A stretch of DNA of 64,000 nt from positions 124,001 through 188,000 of the forward strand of contig NZ_BMIS01000004.1 of the NCBI RefSeq assembly GCF_014642675.1, in the 5' to 3' direction. The stretch is from Nesterenkonia cremea. GTDB taxonomy: Bacteria > Actinomycetota > Actinomycetes > Actinomycetales > Micrococcaceae. Below, in pieces: positions 51,376 to 59,235 of the stretch. Position 1 is the first letter of the stretch. Each line of letters opens with the position of its first letter. Under the pieces are notes generated by a model that did no database searches, was not told the origin of the DNA, and was given only the letters and a program-made list of their open reading frames with translations. Both the position numbers and the translations under genes were made by a program.

Positions 51376-52620
51376 GAGCAGGCGGTCCGTCTCAGCGGAC
51401 TGCTCAGCCGACAGGCGGGGGCCGGGGTGATTCACCTCGGCCTCCACCGGTTTCACCCGCAGAGTCTCGCCGAGGTCGTCCAGCTGGGCCTCTGAGGCGC
51501 CGTTGTGCTCCTCCTGGCCGCTGAGCTGTAGGCGGCTGATGCTCTCCACCTTGGGCATGACCTGGCGCTCAATGTTGCCCAGCAGCCCGTTATAGGCGTG
51601 GACCGCCTGACGCAGCCGGTCTCCGGTGCGGCCGAGGTGCTCACTCATCTTCTCCAGCCGGCGGTACAGCTCGCGGGAATGGGTGATGATCTCGTTCATA
51701 TTGCTGGCCAGGCGCTCCTGGCGCCAGGCCGTCTCCACTGCCTTCAAGCTGGCCAGCAGGGAGGCGGGGGAGACCAGGGTGACTCCGCGGCTCAGCGCAT
51801 AGTCCAGCAGTGTGTAGTCAGCCTCCAGGGCGGCCGAGAGCAGGGACTCTGCGGGCAGGAAGCAGAAGACCACATCGGCGGAATGCTCCACGGCGTCGGA
51901 GTAGCTCTTCGACGAGAGCGCGTTGATGTGCTGGCGCAGAGCTTTGGACTGGGCGGCTGAGTCGGAGGCGTCCAGAGGTGCCTTGGCATCGATGATCAGA
52001 TGCCGCTGACCCGGCAGGTGGACCACCATATCGGGGCGCAGTGCGGCGCCGTCGGCGTCGGTGACCGAGTGCTGCTCGGTGTAGTCCACATGCGGGAGCA
52101 TGCCCGAGGCCTCCACGATCCGGCGCAGCTGGACCTCACCCCAGTGGCCGCGGGCCGTGGTGGAGTGCAGGCTGCCCAGCAGGGCCTGGGTGGATTCGAT
52201 GATCTTCTGATCCGACTGTGCGGCGGTCTGCAGCTGCTCGCTGAGCTTGGACTGCTGGGCGGCACGCTCGGTCTCCAGCTCCTGGATGCGGCGCTGCATC
52301 TCGGTCACGCCCTGGCGCACCGGATGCAGCATCTCCACCAGGGATTCCCGCTCACGGGAGTCGGCGGCGTCCTCGGCACGTTGGCGCTCCATCTCCTGGA
52401 GCCTTCCCTGGGTGGCGGCGAGCTCCTGGCCGACCACCCCCAGCCTCTCCTGGGCGGAGTCCAGGGCGGCGCGCAGCTCATCACGCTCCCGGGCCAGCTC
52501 GGCAGTGCGGCCAGCCTCCTCTGAGTTCTCGGCGTTCAGCCGGCGCAGCAGGGTGAGGCCCAGGGCTGCGCCCAGGATGACTCCGGCCAGCAGGCCGATC
52601 AGCAGTGACATCGGATCCAT
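51373..52620 (-). CDS. rmuC: DNA recombination protein RmuC
   Basis: A 415-residue RmuC: N-terminal membrane anchor LLIGLLAGVILGAALGLTLL, a coiled coil of about 120 residues (about 30-150), then the conserved nuclease-like domain with LLGSLHSTTARGHWGEVQLRRIVEASGML, RPDMVVHLPGQRHLIIDAKAPLDA, VVFCFLPAESLLSAALEADYTLLDYALSRGVTLVSPASLLASLKA, and a final helical region. RmuC limits DNA inversions at short repeats in E. coli. Start at ATG 52620; ATG 52611 is also possible. Confidence 0.95.
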   Translation of the reverse strand: MDPMSLLIGLLAGVILGAALGLTLLRRLNAENSEEAGRTAELARERDELRAALDSAQERLGVVGQELAATQGRLQEMERQRAEDAADSRERESLVEMLHPVRQGVTEMQRRIQELETERAAQQSKLSEQLQTAAQSDQKIIESTQALLGSLHSTTARGHWGEVQLRRIVEASGMLPHVDYTEQHSVTDADGAALRPDMVVHLPGQRHLIIDAKAPLDASDSAAQSKALRQHINALSSKSYSDAVEHSADVVFCFLPAESLLSAALEADYTLLDYALSRGVTLVSPASLLASLKAVETAWRQERLASNMNEIITHSRELYRRLEKMSEHLGRTGDRLRQAVHAYNGLLGNIERQVMPKVESISRLQLSGQEEHNGASEAQLDDLGETLRVKPVEAEVNHPGPRLSAEQSAETDRLL

Positions 52621-52679
52621 GGCACCAGCATCTCAGCACCCGGTGACATGAACCGGTGACATTCGCCCCCGGGGCTAGG

Positions 52680-52709
52680 TTGTGTCGCTAGCTAGTAAGG
52701 CATACTATC
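52680..52709 (+). promoter_or_regulatory. padR promoter with overlapping inverted-repeat operator
   Basis: A -35 TTGTGT (52680-52685), a 17-bp spacer and a -10 TACTAT (52703-52708), followed 6 nt later by the padR ATG. An inverted repeat GCTAGTA-AGGCA-TACTATC (52691-52709; one mismatch) covers the spacer and -10. This is the expected form of a PadR autoregulatory site. Confidence 0.7.
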
Positions 52710-52714
52710 TAGTC

Positions 52715-53110
52715 ATGGATGTTCACCAGGAGTGGCCGGCGGAATGGCTGCGCGGAGTCTTGGAGCTGTGCGTGCTGCGAGCGGTCGCCGACGGACCGAC
52801 CTACGGCTATCAGATCTCCGCCCGCCTGGAGCAGGGCGGACTGGGCAAGGTCAAAGGTGGAACCCTCTACCCACTGCTGAAGCGGTTCGAGGCCAAGGAA
52901 TGGGTGGATGTCGACTGGCGCCCCGGCGAGGGCGGGCCGGGCCGTAAGTACTACGTGCTGACAGCCCGGGGCAGTCAGCGGTTGCAGCAGATGAGCGCAC
53001 TGTGGACGGAATTCACCGCCACCACCGCCGCACTGCTGCAGGATGCAGGGCCTGCACAGGTTGGTCCTGATGAGATCGAGGCCGAACCCGTGGAGGAGCC
53101 ACAGACATGA
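52715..53110 (+). CDS. PadR family transcriptional regulator
   Basis: A 131-residue PadR regulator: winged helix with LRGVLELCVLRAVADGPTYGYQISARL, KVKGGTLYPLLKRFEAKEWVDV and the wing GGPGRKYYVLTARGSQRL, then a dimerisation helix. ATG 52715 was chosen as leaderless, 6 nt after TACTAT; the frame opens 11 codons earlier but over the promoter. Its stop overlaps the next gene (4 bp), a PadR/HAAS pairing in which the regulator controls a membrane protein operon, often in envelope-stress responses. Confidence 0.93.
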   Translation: MDVHQEWPAEWLRGVLELCVLRAVADGPTYGYQISARLEQGGLGKVKGGTLYPLLKRFEAKEWVDVDWRPGEGGPGRKYYVLTARGSQRLQQMSALWTEFTATTAALLQDAGPAQVGPDEIEAEPVEEPQT

Positions 53111-53877
53111 GCAAGCGGGAGCAGAAACGATACGCGCTGGTCCGGGAGCTGGCCCCGGGCATCAGCCCCGAATGGGCAGAAGAGTTTGTCGGCGAGCTGG
53201 GGACGCGTGGAGTCTCCGGCGAGACCGTCGGAGCCTCCCTGGCCGAGGTGGAGTCCCACTGCGCGGAATCCGGAGAGCCGGTGGAGGAGGCCTTCGGGCC
53301 GGCGGATGAGTATGCACGGAGCCTGGAGCTGCCGGTCTCCGCGCAGCAGTCCACCGGTGGGCTGCTGAGAGTCGTGGTGCCACAGGCCATCCAGGTGATC
53401 GGCCTCTTCGCCCTCATCTCCTCGGCCGTTCCGCTCAGCGACGGCGAACCGATGGGTGTGACGCTGGGGGTCGGGCTCAACGCCGCGATCGTGGTGCTGC
53501 TGATCCTGCTGCTGGCGTGGAAGGCCGGGGCGGCCGTGCGGACCGTCGCGCGGAAGCCCGCGGTCGGCGTCGCGGTGGGTGTCGGCTTCTTCGCTGTGAT
53601 GGTGGCCTCCGCCGTCGCGCTGCGGGAGGAGGTCCTCACAGTGAGCCCTTGGTGGGGGCTGGTGCTCGGCGTCGGGTGCCTGGTGCTGGGCACTGTGCTG
53701 AGCGTGCTGCGGGTGCGCGGCAGCAGGGAGTCTGAGGCTGTGCTGACGGTGCCTTTCGAAGAACAGCAGAGGCAGAGGGAGCGGCGTCGTCAGATGCGCC
53801 GGGCCGAAATGTTGCCTGTGGTGCTGATCCCGGCCTTCGCCGTGCTGAACTTTCTGGTGCTCTTCCTGCTGACATGA
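53107..53877 (+). CDS. HAAS-domain membrane protein, partner of PadR
   Basis: A 256-residue protein with an N-terminal HAAS-like helical domain (about 1-75: LVRELAPGISPEWAEEFVGEL, then LAEVESHCAESGEPVEEAFG, ending ADEYARSL), then four membrane segments (about 88-108, 117-140, 150-170, 178-198), an Arg/Gln-rich basic stretch (about 215-235) and a last helix. HAAS proteins are commonly encoded next to PadR regulators and are thought to act in the same signalling unit. It shares an ATGA overlap with padR. Confidence 0.82.
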   Translation: MSKREQKRYALVRELAPGISPEWAEEFVGELGTRGVSGETVGASLAEVESHCAESGEPVEEAFGPADEYARSLELPVSAQQSTGGLLRVVVPQAIQVIGLFALISSAVPLSDGEPMGVTLGVGLNAAIVVLLILLLAWKAGAAVRTVARKPAVGVAVGVGFFAVMVASAVALREEVLTVSPWWGLVLGVGCLVLGTVLSVLRVRGSRESEAVLTVPFEEQQRQRERRRQMRRAEMLPVVLIPAFAVLNFLVLFLLT

Positions 53878-53958
53878 GGGATGGACGCGGTGTCTGTGTC
53901 ACTGCGATGGCATAGGCTGAGGGCTGATCTCATCCGAAGGACACTATGAGGAGTATGC

Positions 53959-54723
53959 ATGATTCGGGTTCTGCTGGTGCGCCACGGGGAGACCGAGTGG
54001 AACAAGGACCACCGACTGCAGGGGCACTCGGACATCTGGCTGGCCGAATCCGGTCAGAAGCAGGCGGCCACGACCGGTGCATTCGTCCGGGCGCAGAACC
54101 CTCGGCAGGCCCATGTCTCCTCACTGGTGCGAACCCAGCAGACCTTCGAGCAGTTTGGGCTGGACCTGCAGCCGAGCATCTGGGATGACCTGCGCGAGCA
54201 GAACTTGGGGGAGTGGGAAGGCGCCTACGCCGCAGAGATCCGCGACAGCTTCCCCGAGGAGTTCCAGGGCTGGCGTGCCGGCACCTACACCCCGGCCGGA
54301 GGGGAGTCCTATGAGGCGCTGGTCTCCCGGATGAAGGGTGCCTTCTTCGACATCATTCGGGCCACGGCTCAGATCGCCCCCACACCTTCTGCCGACCTGA
54401 GCTTCGAGCTGCGTACGGCCGTGATGGTCTCCCACGGTGCGGCCCTGCGGGTGCTCCTCGAAGGGTTGGGGCTGCTCGACCGGGCCCAGTTCATCCCGCT
54501 GACTCCGGCCTCGACGACGGTGATCGACATCCCGCTGCACCACGGGCCGGTCTCCAGCTCCCTGCCACAGGGCGGGCTGGAGGATGAGACCGGTGAGGAG
54601 GCCGAGCGCCGGCGCATCGCAGCGCTCACCGACGCCGAGATCGAAGATCTGTGCCGGCTGCGCCTGATCAACCTCTCGCCAGAGCTCCTGAACCCTGCTG
54701 CCACAGAGTCCGCCGCGATCTGA
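53959..54723 (+). CDS. Histidine phosphatase family protein
   Basis: A 254-residue phosphoglycerate mutase-like phosphatase. The catalytic histidine is His9 in VLLVRHGETEWNKDHRLQGHSD, the proton donor lies in LREQNLGEWEG, and the second histidine in VMVSHGAALRVLL. These residues define the branch 1 histidine phosphatases, whose substrates range from sugar phosphates to cobalamin precursors; the substrate here is unknown. GAGGAG-type ribosome site about 8 nt before the ATG. The last 60 residues are an acidic C-terminal extension. Confidence 0.9.
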   Translation: MIRVLLVRHGETEWNKDHRLQGHSDIWLAESGQKQAATTGAFVRAQNPRQAHVSSLVRTQQTFEQFGLDLQPSIWDDLREQNLGEWEGAYAAEIRDSFPEEFQGWRAGTYTPAGGESYEALVSRMKGAFFDIIRATAQIAPTPSADLSFELRTAVMVSHGAALRVLLEGLGLLDRAQFIPLTPASTTVIDIPLHHGPVSSSLPQGGLEDETGEEAERRRIAALTDAEIEDLCRLRLINLSPELLNPAATESAAI

Positions 54724-54733
54724 GAGCGCAGCG

Positions 54734-55147
54734 ATGGACTACGTGCTGATCATCGCCGCGGTCTCGACGCTGCACGGTGCAGTCATCATGGTGGCGGTCT
54801 GTGTGGGCGCACGCGGCGGCGGGATGGAGCGTAACCACACCATCGGCATTCGGATCTGGTCCACCATGTCCTCCCATCGCGCGTGGGCGGCCGGGCATGG
54901 AGCGGCTGCGCCCTGGTGCTGGGCCGGCGTCGTGCTCTCAGTGCTCTTCCTGATCACAGCCGTTGTGCTTCACCAAGACGATGAGCGCCTCAGCGAGGGA
55001 CTCCAGAATTCTGTCCTCGGGGCCGGCATCGGCTCCGTGATCTTGGTCCTTCTGCTGGCGATCTGGGCTGCGGACCGAGCGGCCAAGCGAGTCCTGGTGG
55101 AGGAGCACCTGGAGGAGGAGTACGGCGCCGACGCCGAACTGCGCTGA
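54734..55147 (+). CDS. Small membrane protein, function unknown
   Basis: A 137-residue protein with three predicted helices: YVLIIAAVSTLHGAVIMVAVCV (about 3-24), WCWAGVVLSVLFLITAVVL (about 57-75) and LGAGIGSVILVLLLAIWAAD (about 91-111), and an acidic C-terminus. I recognise no family. It starts 10 bp after the phosphatase gene and is probably in the same transcript. Ribosome site is weak. Confidence 0.6.
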   Translation: MDYVLIIAAVSTLHGAVIMVAVCVGARGGGMERNHTIGIRIWSTMSSHRAWAAGHGAAAPWCWAGVVLSVLFLITAVVLHQDDERLSEGLQNSVLGAGIGSVILVLLLAIWAADRAAKRVLVEEHLEEEYGADAELR

Positions 55148-55188
55148 CCCCACCCAAAGGTGCCGATCGACGTGGGTCCCAGCCGCCC

Positions 55189-55204
55189 CATGACAGTTGT
55201 CATG
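55189..55204 (+). promoter_or_regulatory. Palindromic operator upstream of ABC-2 exporter operon
   Basis: CATGACA-GT-TGTCATG, a 16-bp inverted repeat with perfect 7-bp arms, 58 bp before the ATPase ATG. A second GTGACAG half-site follows at 55214. Such dyads are typical NarL/DesR-type response regulator sites, and a NarL-type regulator is encoded in this cluster. Confidence 0.6.
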
Positions 55205-55261
55205 CGGGATTCGTGACAGCTGCTCTACGTGCTCCGGCCTCCACCGGCGAAGACTGGAGGC

Positions 55262-56194
55262 ATGAGCACAGCACAGGAACCCATCATCGGCATCCGCCAC
55301 CTGCGGCGCAGCTATCCCGACGGCGCCGGCGGGACCTTCGACGCCGTGGACGGCGTCAGCCTGGACTTCGCAGCGGGCGAGGTCACCGCAGTCCTGGGCC
55401 CCAACGGCGCAGGCAAGACCACCCTCATGGACATGATCCTGGGGCTCAACACTCCCAGCGGCGGTGACATCCGGGTCTTCGGCGGCTCCCCGCGCCAGGC
55501 CGTGCGCGACGGGCGCATCGGAGCGCTGCTGCAGACCGGCGGCCTGCTGCCCGACCTCACGGTCAAGGAGACCGTCCAGATCATCGCCGCCCTGCACGAA
55601 CAGGCCCTCCCCGTGGATGAGGTCCTGCAGACTGCCGGCATCAGCGAGATCGCTGGCCGGGCGGTCGGGAAATGCTCCGGAGGACAGCAGCAGCGGCTGA
55701 AATTTGCCCTGGCTCTGCTGCCGCGCCCAGACCTGATCATCCTGGACGAACCCACTGCCGGCATGGACCCCAGCGCTCGGCACGAGTTCTGGAGTCGGAT
55801 GCGCACTCAGGCCGCCGCGGGCAGCACGGTCCTCTTCGCCACCCATTACCTCGAGGAAGCCGAGCAGTTCGCACGCCGCACGGTGCTGATGCACCAGGGG
55901 CGTGTCATCGCCGACGGCCCCACCGCAGAAGTTCAGCGGCGCGCCGGTGCTGCCCATGTGGCGGTGACCTGGTCGGCCTCGGAGGCCGACCTGGCGGCGC
56001 TGCCGCATCTGCTCTCCCACAGCAGCCACGGCGAGCGCATCACTTTCCGCACCGACGACGCCGATCGCTTGGCCCGGCACCTGCTCACCGCGACGCCGGC
56101 GGCTCACCTGACCGTCCGCCCGGCAAGCCTGGAGGAAGCCTTCGTGCTGCTGACCGGGGACCAGGAGACCGACCCGAAGGAGGGCGCCCGATGA
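55262..56194 (+). CDS. ABC transporter ATP-binding protein (ABC-2 exporter type)
   Basis: A 310-residue ATPase: Walker A GPNGAGKTT, Q-loop LLQTGGLLPDLTV, signature KCSGGQQQRLKFALAL, Walker B LIILDEPTAGMDP, and the H-loop FATHYLEEAEQFA. The last 80 residues form the regulatory C-terminal domain common in DrrA/YadG-type exporters. ATG 55262 has GGAGG close upstream. With the overlapping permease it forms an exporter of unknown substrate, probably a lipid or drug, encoded with its own two-component system. Confidence 0.93.
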   Translation: MSTAQEPIIGIRHLRRSYPDGAGGTFDAVDGVSLDFAAGEVTAVLGPNGAGKTTLMDMILGLNTPSGGDIRVFGGSPRQAVRDGRIGALLQTGGLLPDLTVKETVQIIAALHEQALPVDEVLQTAGISEIAGRAVGKCSGGQQQRLKFALALLPRPDLIILDEPTAGMDPSARHEFWSRMRTQAAAGSTVLFATHYLEEAEQFARRTVLMHQGRVIADGPTAEVQRRAGAAHVAVTWSASEADLAALPHLLSHSSHGERITFRTDDADRLARHLLTATPAAHLTVRPASLEEAFVLLTGDQETDPKEGAR

Positions 56195-56961
56195 GTCTGA
56201 CCACCTACATCCTCATGGACTTCTGGAGGAACCTTCGGAACTTCGCGAACTCCTTCTTCATCATCGTGCTCCCCACGGTGCTGTTCCTGATCTTCGGCGT
56301 CAGCGCCGACTGGAACGACTTCATGCTCCCCAGCGGCGCCGGCAACGTCAGCGCCTACACGCTGGTCGGCATCGCCGTCTACGGCGCAGCGATGGCGACC
56401 ACCTCCCTGGCCGGCTCGGCCGCCGTCGAACTCCAACAGGGGTGGGGCCGCCAGCTGGCGCTGACTGGGATGCCGCACGGGCTGTTCGTCCTCGCCAAGT
56501 CCATCATCGCTCTGGTGATGGCTGTCTTCCCCGTGCTGCTGATCAACGTGGTCGGCTACTTCACCGCCACACAGATGGACACCGGCCGCTGGTTCGCCAC
56601 AGCCGCACTCACAGTCATCGCCTCGCTGCCCTTCGCGCTCTACGGTCTGTTGGCCGGCCTCGCCTTCCGCTCCGATGCGGCTGTAGGGGCGGCGTCGGGC
56701 TTGCTGGTGGTCCTCGGTTTCCTGGGCAACAACTTCTTCCCGCTGGACGGGGTCCTGCTGGACATCGGCCGGTTCACCCCGATGTACGGGGTGACGGCTC
56801 TTGCCCGCTATCCCCTCACCGATGGGGAGATCATGGGGGCCGGTGAGGCAGGGTTGGGCACTGACCCGCTGTGGGGGATCCTGCTGAGCATCGCCGCCTG
56901 GAGCGTGGTCTTCGCCCTCGGCTGCCTGCTGCTGCAGCGCCGCAGCACCGCCCGCCGGTAG
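56191..56961 (+). CDS. ABC-2 type permease
   Basis: A 256-residue permease with six predicted helices: FFIIVLPTVLFLIFGV, SAYTLVGIAVYGAAMATTSLAG, then three central helices around LALTGMPHGLFVLAKSIIALVMAVFPVLLI and FALYGLLAGLAF, and the conserved LGNNFFPLDGVLLDIGRFTPMYGVTALARYPLTDG ABC-2 signature near the end. The start overlaps the ATPase stop (ATGA). It is the partner of the preceding ATPase. Confidence 0.92.
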   Translation: MSLTTYILMDFWRNLRNFANSFFIIVLPTVLFLIFGVSADWNDFMLPSGAGNVSAYTLVGIAVYGAAMATTSLAGSAAVELQQGWGRQLALTGMPHGLFVLAKSIIALVMAVFPVLLINVVGYFTATQMDTGRWFATAALTVIASLPFALYGLLAGLAFRSDAAVGAASGLLVVLGFLGNNFFPLDGVLLDIGRFTPMYGVTALARYPLTDGEIMGAGEAGLGTDPLWGILLSIAAWSVVFALGCLLLQRRSTARR

Positions 56962-56986
56962 AGCGTCGAGTCGGCGCCGGGGCACG

Positions 56987-57013
56987 GTCTCAGGCTCGCC
57001 CAGCTGCTGAGAC
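56987..57013 (+). repeat. Inverted repeat between permease and kinase genes
   Basis: GTCTCAG at 56987-56993 and CTGAGAC at 57007-57013, perfect 7-bp arms with a 13-nt loop. It may be a transcription attenuator between exporter genes and kinase, or chance. Confidence 0.3.
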
Positions 57014-57054
57014 GAGGTCTCCCAGCGTGCGCATAAGTGGGAGAGGATAGGACT

Positions 57055-58218
57055 ATGAGCAGCACCACGATGCCGCGGAGTTCGACGCCGAGCACGCTGC
57101 CGGGCCCGGCCCAGCGTGTCGAGCGCATCGGAGGCGAGCAGCTGGCCGGCTTCATCTACGCCGCGGTCTGGCTGGTCTTCCTCGCTGTCCCTGTGCTGGG
57201 GGTGTTGGCCAGCGATGCCGGGCTCGTCGGCCAGGTCTATGTCTGCGCCGTCGTCGTCGTCTTCGCCGGCATCTACTGCTGGCTGGGGTGGAGCTGGTTC
57301 ACCTGTGCTGAGGAGGATCGGCCCGGCTGGGCTGCCCTGGCCTCAGCCGTCGGCTCCCTGGGGCTGATCGGCCTGAGCACGGTGCCGTTCATCAGTGCTT
57401 GGGCGGTGGCGTTCGCTCCCTATATGACGGCGCTGGTGGTCTTTGTCCGCAGGCCTTCCCAAGGCATCCCTCTGGGGATTCTGATCTGGGCGCTGCCTGC
57501 GGCCGTCGGCGCTCTCTTCACAGACCTGGAGAGCCCATGGGTGGTGCTGGGCCCGGGGATCGGCACAGTGTTCATCATCGCCATACGAATCTCTGAGTTC
57601 TACGAGGACCGGGGCCGTCGCTATGCCGAGCAGCTGCGGGCCGCCGAGGAACGCAGCAGCATCGCCCGCGATGTCCACGACGTCCTGGGCCATTCGCTCA
57701 CGGTTCTGCATGTGAAGGCCCAGGTGGCCCGCCGCATGATGCATGCGGACCCGGAGCGAGCCCGGGCCGAGCTGGACCAGATCGAATCCCTCTCCCGGGA
57801 GGCCCTGAGCGAGGTCCGCACCACGGTCACCCGGCTGCGCGCCCCGGAGCTGCCCGGCGAGCTGGAGGTCTCTCGCACCACGCTGGAGTCGGCCGGGATC
57901 GCCACCCGGATCAGCGACCAGCTGAGGGAGGGGAACACCGCCCCTGCCGCCTTGGCCTGGGCGTTGCGCGAGGGGATCACCAATGTGGTCCGTCACTCCG
58001 GGGCATCCCGCTGTGACATCGAGATCAGCCCGCAGCATCTGCGCATCGCCGACGACGGCGCCGGCCTGGGCTCCTCCGCCGAGGGAAACGGGCTGCGCGG
58101 CCTGCGCGAGCGGGCCGCCGCGGAGGGGGCGGACGTCGTCGTCGGGCGTGCCTATCCCGAGCTGGAGGGCACCCAGCCGGAGCGTCCCGGCACTGTGCTG
58201 GAGGTGAGCCTGCGATGA
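57055..58218 (+). CDS. NarL-type sensor histidine kinase (HisKA_3)
   Basis: A 387-residue DesK/LiaS-type kinase with about six N-terminal helices (25-180), the dimerisation domain with His208 in ERSSIARDVHDVLGHSLTVL, and a compact ATPase domain with ALREGITNVVRHSGASRCDI, DDGAGLG and GNGLRGLRERAAAEGADV. The sensor part is wholly membrane-embedded, as in kinases that respond to membrane state or antibiotics. ATG 57055 has GAGAGGA upstream. It overlaps the response regulator by 4 bp. Confidence 0.94.
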   Translation: MSSTTMPRSSTPSTLPGPAQRVERIGGEQLAGFIYAAVWLVFLAVPVLGVLASDAGLVGQVYVCAVVVVFAGIYCWLGWSWFTCAEEDRPGWAALASAVGSLGLIGLSTVPFISAWAVAFAPYMTALVVFVRRPSQGIPLGILIWALPAAVGALFTDLESPWVVLGPGIGTVFIIAIRISEFYEDRGRRYAEQLRAAEERSSIARDVHDVLGHSLTVLHVKAQVARRMMHADPERARAELDQIESLSREALSEVRTTVTRLRAPELPGELEVSRTTLESAGIATRISDQLREGNTAPAALAWALREGITNVVRHSGASRCDIEISPQHLRIADDGAGLGSSAEGNGLRGLRERAAAEGADVVVGRAYPELEGTQPERPGTVLEVSLR

Positions 58219-58859
58219 CCCATCCACCGAGGTCAGAGGCGCCCATCCGCCTGCTGCTCGCCGATGATCAGGACCTGGTCCGCGGCGGACTCTCCGCACT
58301 GCTGAACCTGGAGCCGGACCTGGAGGTGGTGGCCGAGGTCGGCCGAGGGGATCAGATCCTCGACGCTGTCCGCGAGCATTGTCCTCAGGTGGCCCTGGTG
58401 GACATCGAGATGCCCGGCGGCCCAGAGACCGCTGACGGGATCGAGGCGGTGCGTCAGGTGGTCGCCGCCCAGCTGGAGGTGCGCTGCCTGATCGTCACCA
58501 CCTTCGGACGTCCCGGCTATCTGCGTCGCGCCATGGACGCCGGTGCCGCGGGGTTCGTGGTCAAGGACACCCCGGCCGATCAGCTGGCCCAGATGGTCCG
58601 CAAAGTTGCCGCAGGTCAGCGCGTGGTGGACCCAGCGCTGGCCGCCGATTCGCTGGCCGGTGCCGCCAATCCGCTCACCCTCCGCGAGCAGGAGGTGCTC
58701 CGCGCCGCCGCAGAGGGAGGGGCCGTGCGGGCAGTGGCCGCCGCACTGCACCTCTCACAGGGCACCGTGCGCAATCACCTGTCCTCAGCCATCGGCAAGA
58801 CCCAGGCCCAGAACCGGCACGACGCCGTCCGGATCGCCCGCGCCCAGGGATGGATCTAG
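58215..58859 (+). CDS. NarL/LuxR-type response regulator
   Basis: A 214-residue regulator: receiver domain with LLADDQDLVRGGLSALL, phospho-acceptor Asp63 in VALVDIEMPG and Lys in FVVKDTPADQL, and a C-terminal LuxR-type helix-turn-helix with NPLTLREQEVLRAAAEGGAVRAVAAAL and LSQGTVRNHLSSAIGK. It is the cognate partner of the preceding kinase (ATGA overlap) and the likely ligand of the dyad at 55189-55204. Confidence 0.95.
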   Translation: MTHPPRSEAPIRLLLADDQDLVRGGLSALLNLEPDLEVVAEVGRGDQILDAVREHCPQVALVDIEMPGGPETADGIEAVRQVVAAQLEVRCLIVTTFGRPGYLRRAMDAGAAGFVVKDTPADQLAQMVRKVAAGQRVVDPALAADSLAGAANPLTLREQEVLRAAAEGGAVRAVAAALHLSQGTVRNHLSSAIGKTQAQNRHDAVRIARAQGWI

Positions 58860-58916
58860 CGACTCGGACCGCCGCGCTGGGAACCTGCATCACTGCAGAG
58901 TCAGCGCTTCTGTGGT

Positions 58917-59235
58917 TAGTATGTGTGACCGTGCCTATGAATGATCAGCCCCAGCGACCCATGTGCGGGGAGACCTCCCGCCCACATGGTGTGCTGCGCG
59001 CTGTCTTCGGACTGGACACGCCCACCGCTGCACCCCGGCGCACCGCCGGCTACGCCAACGACTCCTGGGAAGGTGCAGCGATCGGATGGTGCGGCCGTGA
59101 GCCGTAGCGCCTCCCTCTTCCACCACTGCTGAACCATGAAGAGGATCGGTGGATCCCCTGTATGACGCCGCGCCCACGTGATGGGTGCGGCATGTCCTGC
59201 GGGATCCCCACAACTGAACTGAGGTGCACACACGT
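58917..59235 (+). promoter_or_regulatory. Structured leader region upstream of the BCCT transporter
   Basis: A -10-like TAGTAT at 58917-58922 begins a leader of about 305 nt to the BCCT ATG. It contains four strong potential stems: 58959-58989 (CCATGTG/CACATGG, with an inner GGG/CCC stack); 59026-59080 (perfect CGCTGCACC/GGTGCAGCG with inner CCGGCG/CGCCGG); 59114-59144 (CCTCTTC/GAAGAGG); and 59149-59211 (GTGGATCCC against GGGATCCCCAC, with inner GCCGC-G-CCCA/TGGG-T-GCGGC). The ribosome site GAGGTG (59221) lies just after the last stem. I cannot match it to a known riboswitch class. Candidate cis-regulatory RNA for an osmolyte transporter. Confidence 0.5.
58937..59107 (+). CDS. Possible 56-residue upstream ORF in BCCT leader
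   Basis: An ATG frame inside the leader encodes 56 residues including MCGETSRPHG and YANDSWEGAAIGWCGREP. There is no ribosome site, and about three quarters of its third codon positions are G or C, lower than in neighbouring genes, so it may not be translated. It overlaps the first two hairpins; if translated, ribosomes would open them. No family recognised. Confidence 0.2.
   Translation: MNDQPQRPMCGETSRPHGVLRAVFGLDTPTAAPRRTAGYANDSWEGAAIGWCGREP

Noticed and set aside
58860..59235. Known riboswitch classes in the BCCT leader
   Set aside because: I compared by eye with conserved cores of ydaO (c-di-AMP), ykkC (guanidine), glycine, SAM and cobalamin riboswitches and found no matching core; kept only as an unclassified structured leader.
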